Of a stretch of DNA of 64,000 nucleotides, positions 47,238-64,000 are shown in pieces. The number at the start of each line of letters is the position of its first letter. The first letter of the stretch is position 1. The stretch covers positions 62,001-126,000 of the forward strand of contig CACVBU010001235.1 of assembly GCA_902728285.1 (NCBI GenBank), written 5' to 3'. Under the pieces are notes generated by a model that was given only the letters and a program-made list of their open reading frames with translations, was not told the DNA's origin and did no database searches. This stretch comes from Clytia hemisphaerica. Its lineage: Eukaryota; Cnidaria; Hydrozoa; Leptothecata; Clytiidae. The position numbers and the translations under genes are program-made.

Positions 47238-47641
47238 CTTAGTAGATAGATATCGATAGATATGCCCCTCCGATGCATCGGAATGGGTCCTACCCACGAT
47301 GGAGTAGGAATCACAGCGCAAGCAGACATTGCAACCTTACAGATGCGAGCTGCCTAGCCATGGTGTATACCACGACACTCGAACTACACGGGAGTACGGG
47401 TGTACCCGCAGGTGTAGAACCTCCTAAGTGTCTCAGCACACTGCAATGTCTGGAATATCTACCCATACTATTGTATCAGAGTTATGGTACCCAATTCCCC
47501 TCACATGGCATGGGTTGACCCGGGCGAAGGAGCATTCACTTGTCAAGTGAATCGTAGTGCCACGGTGGGTATCGAACTCGGACCTCCCGGACAGAAGTCA
47601 AGCACGATAACCACTATACCACTACGCCTTAGTAGATATAT
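47238..47641 (-). mobile_element. tRNA-derived SINE
   Basis: Read on the minus strand, it begins at 47628 with a tRNA-like head: GGCGTAGTGGTATAGTGGTT fits an A box and GAGTTCGATACCC a B box (47568-47582). A 300-bp unique body follows. The tail is (TATC)n-like at about 47,240-47,265. CTTAGTAGATA stands on both sides and is the probable target duplication, though part of it resembles the tail. The head cannot be an intact tRNA gene because the 5' and 3' acceptor strands do not pair well. Confidence 0.8.
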
Positions 47642-47682
47642 TTTATGAAATTTGTTGTGAAAAAAACATCATCAGACAAGTA

Positions 47683-47712
47683 CAGGGTGATTCAAAAAAA
47701 AAAACCGCCCCC
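47683..47712. repeat. Transposon end, CAGGGTGATTCAAAAA
   Basis: TACAGGGTGATTCAAAAA followed by A-rich sequence resembles the end of many TA-inserting DNA transposons. The mirror end was not found nearby. Confidence 0.45.
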
Positions 47713-47839
47713 CTAAACTTTTTAACGTAACTTTTTTTATATTCAATGTATAAGTACGAAATTTCCAACGCTTCTCTGCTACTAAGTTTATAACACTTGT
47801 GTAAAATTTCAGGGTTATACCGCAACTACTTCTTTAGAT

Positions 47840-48291
47840 CATGAACATATAAACGACTGGACGGACGTCTATCTTCCATTGTGTCTTTGAAGCGAGCTTC
47901 GTTGCCGCCTGTATTTCAAAATTGGTATAAAAGATCCGACAATATTCCGTCACAATTTCATTTCTTCGAATTATAATTCGAATCCCATACTCTCTAAAAT
48001 TATTCCATACTTTTTAGTCCAAATTTAAAAATATTAGTCGGAATTTTGACAAGCTGACGATGATTTGCCTCTGTTATCTTTGTCATGATATAGATAAAAG
48101 ACTTGAAAAGAGCGAGTAGAACAACAGAGACTTTTGTCGAAGTTTTGACGTTGTTAGCAAGGTATTTCCAAGAGGTATACCAACAAAATTTATTGTTTCA
48201 TTTGATGATTTTAACGAGGCGGCAACGAAGCTAGCAGTGTTATCTTCAAAAATGCAAAGGAGATGGATGTCCAGTCGTTTATATGTTCATG
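47840..48291. mobile_element. Foldback element, about 75-bp arms
   Basis: CATGAACATATAAACGACTGG, then CGGACGTCTATCTTCC and GAGCTTCGTTGCCGCCT, are mirrored by AGGCGGCAACGAAGCT and GATGTCCAGTCGTTTATATG. The centre is 300 bp of AT-rich, non-coding sequence. Confidence 0.75.
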
Positions 48292-48870
48292 CGTTTGAAT
48301 ATAGAAGTTTGAAGGAAAAGTACTGTTTTTACAAGTGAACAGAGATATTTTATTTTGACGTCAAAAATGAAAAAAATTCTCCGTACTTCGGGGTACCTAA
48401 GGCACTCCCCAATGGTCGCACGAGGTATTCTGTCCCTTAACGTAAATGTTTTTTTCATGTTTCTGGAAGCGTTTCAATATAGAAAATGAGATTGGGCATG
48501 GTCAGATGGTTCCACTTGTTAAAAAATCAAAAAAAATTGAAAAAACCTCGTATTTCGCCCCATTTTGTTTTGATCACGTCACAGAAATAAGAATTTGAAT
48601 AACTTTTGACTTCAAATTTTCACCAAAGGTGTAAATCAATAAAAAGAAGCAATCCACGAAGAAAAATTTAAAATTCCTTGCTGACGTCGGCAAATTTTGC
48701 AAAAAACCCGTTTTGGCTGAAATATGCTGACGTCAGCAAAAAATTTTAAAATTTTAAACGTCTATCCAAATTGAAATCTTTCTACTAATAGTGAATTCAG
48801 AAAATAGGGAACGTTAAATTTTTTTTTGTGAATTAAGCTTCAACGTTAAGCTTCGTCTAAAGTTAAATTG
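48292..48870. other. Intergenic, worn repeat
   Basis: TGACGTC-containing words recur (ATTTTGACGTCAAAAATG, CTGACGTCGGC, GCTGACGTCAGC), several of them palindromic. The pattern suggests another worn element. No gene is seen. Confidence 0.4.
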
Positions 48871-48874
48871 TTAA

Positions 48875-49031
48875 AGGGACATTAGTAAAATGTAAACTTT
48901 GCAAGAACCACGTGTCATTAAAGAGAACAATTAAAATCACGTGTCCAAAACAAACTTGTAATTGAACAATCAAATTTTGTATCCGCTGCATACAGTTTGT
49001 TTACAAATTTTGAAAGTACTGTTATGTCCCT
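48875..49031. mobile_element. TTAA-flanked MITE, AGGGACAT ends
   Basis: TTAA then AGGGACATTAGTAAAATG on the left mirrors AGTACTGTTATGTCCCT then TTAA on the right, with GTAAAC / GTTTAC inside. The two CACGTG-like words near 48,908 and 48,940 lie in the centre. Confidence 0.8.
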
Positions 49032-49375
49032 TTAAAAATCCATCACTTAAATATGTCTCAAATTAATGACACGGTAAAATAATTAGTTTTTGATAATTTT
49101 TCAAAAATAATTCATACCAAAACAATAAAGGTTTGGGGACACGGGAAGTTTTTTTCGCGCTGGTGCAGCACCCACCAACATAAGTATAAAATTGCGTACC
49201 CCATGGTTTCCTATTTTGTTCATGGGACAGAAAGTGAGGGAAATACCCAAATGACACGTTGATTTTGTCCCTAGGACAAAAGTGAGTGACACACAAATGT
49301 TATTAAAAGCATGTTAGGATTGAATCTGAATCTTTCCCAGGTTTTAAAATACAAACATGGTTCATTAAAGCAAAA

Positions 49376-49405
49376 CTTCCGTTTTGGGGGCCATATACAG
49401 TAGAA
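49376..49405. repeat. Solo end of the GGCCCCCAAAACGG element
   Basis: TTCCGTTTTGGGGGCCATATACAG followed by TA matches the right end of 44173-45438, with no partner nearby. It lies about 400 bp upstream of the membrane-protein gene. Confidence 0.7.
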
Positions 49406-49832
49406 TGTTTTGCATCATTCTCACTTAAATAACAACATATCATTAGCAATTAAATAGATGAGTTTAAGTCTCGGAGGAATACTTAAAGTCTCATTTGGGA
49501 ATTGGACAAGTTCGTTTTGATGAGAAATGCAATTAAAATGCTACGAATAATCATTTAATGGTTGAAGGAAAGTGAACAATACGAAAATTACATTACTGTG
49601 GACAAGGCTTGTACATGAGAAATTGGCACAAATCAGTCAGTTGTTATTCCAGTGTCTATGTTATGATAATTCATTGAAAAGAAAGATTGGTTGGCATATT
49701 TACCATAAGATTCGAAGATCGATATCTTTCGAACTACAAAATACCTCGACTAAAGTGCTTATTTCGGTTTTTTCTGTTTTCAGAAGAAAATCAAAAAGTA
49801 ACAAAAGCACAGATCTCAAAAGATTTCAAAAA

Positions 49833-51230
49833 ATGGTGGAAAACTCAGATTTTGCAAATGATACTTTTTGTTACCAGTTACCTGTTTCTGTTGGTAATGC
49901 AACCTTTTGTGGGCTGACACAAAAATGGAATCCTCGTTTTAGCCATGAGACATTATTGGTAATGACAATCACACCTGTTTTAATCTACTGGCTGGTGTTA
50001 TTCTTTATGGTCATTGATTTATATAGAGTGTTAAAACAAGCATGGCATGGACAGTTTAGGCTCTTAAAAGAATTGAATGGGTTCGACAACAGCCCTGATG
50101 TTCCAGAGACAAAAATTGGTTTATGGCTTCGCCTGCAAGTCAAATCATTTATATCAACTGTCTTTTTAGTGCTTTTGAAATATTTTTGGGATGCCATAGA
50201 TATAACATTAGATGTTTACATTTTCTACCAACTAGAAAAAGGTTTTGTTCTTGATCCTGTCATACACCGAAATCCTCATGTCAATGATGCTATTTATGGA
50301 GTTGCTATCCTTGGCTGTTTAACCAAAATTATTGCTTGGAAGTTCTTTTCTTATAACATAAAAAAGGAAGAAAACATTGACGAGGAAGCTTTCAATTTTA
50401 TAGTTTTTTCATATAACGAGGACAGTTTGAACAGGGTCAAGCACTTTGTGACCTTCGTTAGTTTTGTTTTTGAGGATGGTCCAGAATTGATCCTCGAATA
50501 TTTCTTCACTGAGAAATACATCACATCATATACAGCTTTGATAGTCATCAAAGATATCATAATAACGTGTTTGTTTGTAATAATGGCCATTCCATCACTT
50601 TCAGGATTAATGCAATCAAATACGTTCAGCTTCGATAACTTCCCTGCTACCTCCAGCCCCTCAATCTCCTCGTTACACCGTTTGAAATTATGGATGAGAA
50701 TCAAAACTGTATTCTACAGGAAAATACCATATCTTCGATTGTTTTGCAGAACTACTTTTCACTCTCCTGAGGAATCTTCAATCCCTTCACTGACTCCCAG
50801 AAGATTTGCTTTTCATCCATCTGTATCTTTTGTTCAATCACAGCAAGGTAATCATCGACAACCGTCGACTCAGCCCGAAGTTATCAATATTGACGCAACT
50901 CCTTCTCCAGCTCCTATCTTAGATCTAAATCATAAACCAACGGTAACTGACAAACTTTTCAACTTCCTCGTTCTATGTTTCTCACTGGCTTCCATACTCC
51001 GAGTTGGCGGTGCTCTGTTTCAATACATCACTAAAAAGTTGAAAAGATCATGTTTTCAGATACACGAAGGAACGATAATACAAAAACCTTTTAACGGAGA
51101 ATGTATGAGAGAGGTAGATTATGCCATCGTTGGTGTAACTGGGGTATCAATAATTGCATTGTTTGCAATGGCGATTATCTACCTATGTAAAAGTTTGAAA
51201 TACCAGAGAAGTGTAACATTAAATAGTTAA
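49833..51230 (+). CDS. Multi-pass membrane protein (possibly XK-related-like)
   Basis: The frame is open from 49572 (552 codons). A good 3' splice site (TTTTTTCTGTTTTCAG, ending at 49783) lies inside it, so translation more likely starts at the methionine at 49833, giving 465 residues. Hydrophobic segments, numbered in the long frame, lie at about 125-150, 196-222, 242-262, 285-307, 313-337, 463-487 and 527-547. The motif FEDGPELILEYFF sits in the fourth. This charged, helical pattern recalls XK-related scramblase-like proteins, but I cannot confirm the family. A cytosolic Ser/Pro-rich loop spans about 340-455. There is no signal peptide. AATAAA occurs at 51278, and the gene converges on POLR2B with 394 bp between stop codons. 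Confidence 0.7.
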   Translation: MVENSDFANDTFCYQLPVSVGNATFCGLTQKWNPRFSHETLLVMTITPVLIYWLVLFFMVIDLYRVLKQAWHGQFRLLKELNGFDNSPDVPETKIGLWLRLQVKSFISTVFLVLLKYFWDAIDITLDVYIFYQLEKGFVLDPVIHRNPHVNDAIYGVAILGCLTKIIAWKFFSYNIKKEENIDEEAFNFIVFSYNEDSLNRVKHFVTFVSFVFEDGPELILEYFFTEKYITSYTALIVIKDIIITCLFVIMAIPSLSGLMQSNTFSFDNFPATSSPSISSLHRLKLWMRIKTVFYRKIPYLRLFCRTTFHSPEESSIPSLTPRRFAFHPSVSFVQSQQGNHRQPSTQPEVINIDATPSPAPILDLNHKPTVTDKLFNFLVLCFSLASILRVGGALFQYITKKLKRSCFQIHEGTIIQKPFNGECMREVDYAIVGVTGVSIIALFAMAIIYLCKSLKYQRSVTLNS

Positions 51231-51277
51231 AAATGAACAAGAAACGCGATCTTTATGAATCCTATCTCTGCATTGTA

Positions 51278-51283
51278 AATAAA
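51278..51283 (+). promoter_or_regulatory. Polyadenylation signal AATAAA
   Basis: It lies 48 nt after the stop of the membrane-protein gene. A second AATAAA is near 51351. On the opposite strand, AATAAA (TTTATT at about 51,313) could serve POLR2B, so the two 3' UTRs probably overlap. Confidence 0.5.
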
Positions 51284-51624
51284 TGCCTCAAATGAAGTTC
51301 TGTTGTATTTTTGTTTATTTAGTTTAATGATACCATATTTACAAAAAGAAATAAAGCAATGTATAAAAATTAAGGTATTAAAAATCTTACTACTCGTGAG
51401 ATTATTATCCAGTAAAAAGTTCATTTTTATTATGATTTTTCAGTTTTTTAGTCAAGGTATTGAATACCGTAATGTTCGTATGGGACAGTATTGACATTAT
51501 CTAAAATTCTATTTCCAATAACTCAAACAGCGTTCCATTTACTGCATTAAAAAATGAGCTTTTTCAAGTGCATTCAACTAGTATCGAGGCTCATTTTGAA
51601 CGATTTCGACTCAATATTGGTGCA

Positions 51625-60559
<8,935 letters not shown>

Positions 60560-60592
60560 CTAAAACGAGATAGAATACAAAGAAAATGAGGC

Positions 60593-61707
60593 CCGGAAAA
60601 CCCGAGTTACAAAAACCCGAGTTACGACGAATGTGACGTCACAAGTCTCAAATTATGACGTCATAAGTGGGCTTTTTAACTCGAAAAAGTTTTTTAATGT
60701 TGTTTTGTAACTCGAAATATTTTTTAAAAATTTTGTTTAGAGTTTAATATGTAACTCGAAAATAAATTTTAGATTTCATTTTTCGAGTTACGTAACTTGA
60801 AATTGTAGTACATTATTTGAACTTTCGAGTTATCTTCAGGTGAAACCAAGTCGGCCAAAAATTCTAGAATTCATATTATTAATAAATATACACCATTTCT
60901 TTCGAGATAAGAATCAATAGATCCGATTAGAATAGAAACTTATTTTAGTCGAGCCTTGACATTTTCTTAAAATGTTCCTATTTCACTGCACTATTACTAT
61001 TAGCATTAGGTGACCATTTTCTGCAATTTTCTAAGAAATTAATGTTTTTGAGTCCCTCATAATGTCAAGAAATGTTCTTAACAGTAACTTATTGTTACCA
61101 TTTTATCCCTCAAAACCTTCTGTTCTCGTATGGTTTATTCTTAAAAAAATTGTGAAAAACCTAAAGAAACTACAAGTTCTACCGAAGTTTTTAGTTTTTA
61201 GCGAAATGACAATGAATTTGAATTTAACAAAGATAGATTGTGGAATACAAAATGTATTTCGAGTAATCGAATCTTTTAGATTTTAGTCTACTTCAGCCAA
61301 CAAAACCTTCAAAAATTTCCATCAAAATAGACGTATATAAGTTTCAAAAAAATTACAGAAAATTAAATTGTTTACTGTCCGCTTTCATTTTTATTCCCTT
61401 CCATCCTCTCTATTTTTAGTTTTATATAGATCAAAAACCCCATTCGTAAACAAAAAGAAAAAAAGCGCTTTTTAGAATTTTTGGCCAACTTGGTTGTGCT
61501 TTAACATAACTCGAAATAATTTTTTAAAATTTTGTTTTAGAGTTACGTAACTCTAAAACAAAATTAAAAAAGAAATATTTCGAGTTACAAAACAGCAGTA
61601 AATAACTTTTCGAGTTAAGAAGTCCCCTTATGACGTCATAATTTGAGACTTATGACGTCACATTTGTCGTAGCTCAGGTTTTTATAACTCGGGTTTTCCG
61701 GGCCTCA
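60593..61707. mobile_element. Short-word foldback, GTAACTCGAAA, copy A
   Basis: GAGGCCCGGAAAACCCGAGTT on the left is mirrored by AACTCGGGTTTTCCGGGCCTC on the right, followed in each arm by TGACGTCAC..TCAAATTATGACGTCAT. The arms are rich in AACTCGAAA / TTTCGAGTTA words. The centre (about 60,930-61,470) contains a GTTCTTA-type stretch. Confidence 0.8.
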
Positions 61708-61854
61708 AAATAGCAGGCGTCATAAACATGATTTGAACAATCAGAAAAATATTTTAAACAATCATTCCAAACATTTAACGATTACAATTCATTATATTAT
61801 TTTTGTACATTGTGCCATCGAGAATCTTTTCAACGAAATATGTGTTGTGTTTTT

Positions 61855-63563
61855 TTATAAGAACATCTAAAAATTCGAAACCTTCGGATCTTTAGTTTTT
61901 TTTAGTTGAGCCTTAAAATTTTCTTAAAATGTTTCTTTTTCACTATTCACATTAGGTGAGTATTTTCTGCAATTTTCTAAGAAATTAGGTGTTTTTAAGT
62001 CCATAAGGCCTTAAAATGTCAAGAAATGTTCTTAACTTATTGTTACTATTTTAGCCCTCGAAACCTAAAGAAACTACAAGTTCTACCGGAGTTTTTAGTT
62101 TTGAGCGAAATGACAATAAATTTGAATTTAAAAAATATAGATTGTGGAATACAAAATGTATTTCGAGTAATCGAATCTTTTAGATTTTAGTCTACTTCGC
62201 CCAACAAAACCTTCAGAAATTCCCATCAAAATAGAGGTATATAAGATTCAAGAAAATTACAGAAAATTAAATTGTTTACTGTCCCCTTTCATTTTTATTC
62301 CCTTCCATCCTCTCTATTTTTAGTTTTATAGATCAAAAGCCCCATTCGTAAACTAAAAGAAAACAAGCTAGATGCTGATTGGACCTACCTGATGATGAAA
62401 GTTAGATAGCAATGCGAAAAGAAAAATGAAAAAAATCAGTCAGAAAATACAGCGTTTAGCGAAAATACAAAACACAATAAATTCATCATTGATTGTTGAT
62501 GGGGGGAGAGGGAAGGGTTGTAGGGAAAAAATAAATATGAAGTTCTGGTTGCAAAAATCAATAATGTTTTTGTGTGAAAAACATAGAAATAAAAGGAAAA
62601 AATCCAATGAAAATCTGCAAAAAACGGCGATTTCCGGCATTTTCAACCGGAAAAAAATTTTTCTCAAAAATCGAAGTCGGCCATGTTTTGAGCATTGCGA
62701 ATACGCATCTTTCTGCAAAAAAATCAGAAAACACTAAAAATGAAATTCGAGAAAACGTCAAAAACCCATTTTTCCGACACATTTCCGGCATTTTCGGCCG
62801 TCAAAAATGTTTATCGAAAATCAGGCTCCGTCACATTTTAGGTATTGTCATATTGCATCAGTATGCAAAATTTCATAAAAAAATATAAAGTACAGCTCGA
62901 GAAATTCAAGAAATACCGTTTTTCCGGCGAAAATCGGCTGTTCCGGCGATTTTTAGAAAGTTCCAGCTTCAAAAATCAATTTTATTGAAAATTGAAACAT
63001 GCGTGATATTGGGCATTGCTATTAATAATGTTTTTGAATGAAAAAACAACCAATTATATGGAAAAAGTCCAATGAAAATGAAATGTGCAAAAACGGCGAT
63101 TTCCGGCATATTTCCGGCATTTTCGACCGGAAAAGATTTTTTCTCAAAAATCGGACTCGGCCAAGTTTTGGGCATTGCTAATACGCATCTTTGTACAAAA
63201 AATCAGAAAAAACTAATAAGCCAATCTCGAGAAAAGCTGGCAACAGACGGACGGACGAACGGACGGACAAAGGTTAATTTATAGGACCTATAGGAGGTAG
63301 GTCCAAAAAATACTTTTTAGAATTTTTGGCCAACTTGGTTATGCTTTAACATAACTCGAAATATATATTTTTTAATTTTGTTTTAGAGTTACGTAACTCG
63401 AAAAATAAAATTTAAAAATTCATTTTCGAAAAAAGAACAGTAAATAACTTTTTCGAGTTAAGAAGTCCCCTTATGAAGTCATAATTTAAGACTTATTACG
63501 TCACATTCGTCGTAGCTCGGGTTTTTGCATTCGAGTTTTTGTAACTCGGGGTTTCCGGGCCTC
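61855..63563. mobile_element. Copy B of the 60.6-kb element, with an insertion
   Basis: 61,900-62,360 repeats 60,930-61,470 closely, and 63,305-63,563 repeats the right arm 61,480-61,707. The left GAGGCCCGG arm is missing in this copy. The two parts are separated by the insertion at 62381-63304. A TGTTTTTTTATAAGAACATC end at about 61,850 shows the GTTCTTA-type component. Confidence 0.7.
62381..63304. mobile_element. 924-bp insertion, GGACCTACCT ends, internal tandem repeats
   Basis: The ends are GGACCTACCT and AGGTAGGTCC. Inside, about 190-bp units repeat roughly three times with the order AAAACGGCGATTTCCGGCAT, TTTTCTCAAAAATCG, TTTTGGGCATTGC, AATACGCATCTTTCTGC. The last unit leads into CGGACGGACGAACGGACGGA. 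Open frames here are repeat artefacts. Confidence 0.7.
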
Positions 63564-64000
63564 TACAGAAGAAAACTATATAGATGTCAGAAAAAACCTT
63601 TAACATAAACAGAAAAGAGAAAAATAAATAATAACTTTTTTTACCTGGTCTGCTAACTTCAAGTCGAAAGGATATATATATCTGGTCTGGCAATTATTCC
63701 GTTTTAACCTGTAACCTGAACCTGAAACCTGAAACCTTTCAGCGTTTCGAACTAGCCGCTTCGAAAATATGTCGTTCGGTCATTAAAAAATATTCTCGGA
63801 ACAGTCAAAATTCACAAACAATGAGCGGGGGGGGCAATGTACCGTAAGGGTAGATTTTTCGCCCAAATGTTCTCAAATTTTCCAAAATTTTCCTTGCACT
63901 GTAAGGTCCGATTTTAAAGGCATAATTTTGGGCCGCACGTATGATCGTTTTTGAATCGAGTGCCCCCCCCCGTATTTTGAGTCTTGACCTTTTTTAATAT
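63564..64000. other. Repeat-rich flank, no gene
   Basis: A CCTGAAACCTGAAACCT microrepeat lies at about 63,706-63,740. A stretch from GCGGGGGGGGCAATG (63,825) to GAGTGCCCCCCCCC (63,970) has G and C runs at opposite ends like the short-word elements. No POLR2B 5' exon was recognised. Confidence 0.45.

Noticed and set aside
47555-47628. Functional tRNA gene
   Set aside because: A and B boxes are present but the acceptor strands do not pair, and a SINE body with a tail follows directly.
49572-49832. N-terminal extension of the membrane-protein frame
   Set aside because: It crosses a strong pyrimidine-tract acceptor ending at 49783 and lacks a hydrophobic or conserved segment, so it is probably intron plus 5' UTR.
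62426-63284. Cluster of 65-104-codon frames on both strands
   Set aside because: They repeat with the 190-bp tandem units of the inserted element and overlap each other on opposite strands, so they are repeat artefacts.

Overview
The window looks like nuclear DNA of an invertebrate animal. It is AT-rich (roughly one third G+C by eye), and its genes have many exons with GT-AG introns. The proteins are metazoan: RNA polymerase II subunit 2, an ARH/LDLRAP1-type clathrin adaptor with its AP-2 binding helix, and an intracellular cystatin. A SAP-SWIM-YqaJ-PHD protein and the very dense load of short DNA transposons fit a cnidarian or another early-branching animal. That placement is inference, because no ribosomal or mitochondrial marker is present.

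Layout. 0-0.7 kb is a 25-bp minisatellite. 0.94-2.94 kb (minus) encodes the SAP/SWIM/YqaJ/PHD protein. A divergent promoter region near 3.0-3.3 kb also faces a small plus-strand gene (about 3.5-12.56 kb). The 7.7-kb intron of that gene holds a complete six-exon minus-strand gene for an unrecognised 616-residue coiled-coil protein (4.53-8.55 kb). 12.7-17.2 kb is repeats. 17.28-18.63 kb (plus) is a three-exon, 98-residue cystatin. 18.7-39.6 kb has no gene I can support and is almost a catalogue of miniature inverted-repeat elements. 39.65-45.80 kb (plus) is the LDLRAP1/ARH-like adaptor in eight coding exons. 46-49.5 kb holds more elements, including a tRNA-derived SINE. 49.8-51.23 kb (plus) encodes a multi-pass membrane protein. 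It is tail-to-tail with POLR2B (minus, 51.63-60.56 kb, 16 exons). The POLR2B 5' end, about 95 codons, lies beyond the window or in the unresolved repeat block at 60.6-64 kb.

Exon models were assembled by eye and tested by phase. The coiled-coil gene, cystatin, adaptor and POLR2B all join in frame through every junction. The one exception is a 2-nt excess inside a POLR2B exon at about 55,127, which breaks an otherwise complete essential gene.

The most unusual content is the mobile-element landscape. One family of TA-flanked elements keeps the same termini and layout but swaps its repeated internal word between copies (GTTCTTA, ATTCTTA, GTTCCTTA, TTTCTTA). A second class has C/G-rich ends and interiors built largely from one short word, a different word per element, with apparent 5-, 7- and 9-bp target duplications. 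Other groups are TTAA-flanked, TA-flanked with pogo/Tigger-like ends, or long hairpins. Several sit within about 25 bp of splice sites of the host genes.
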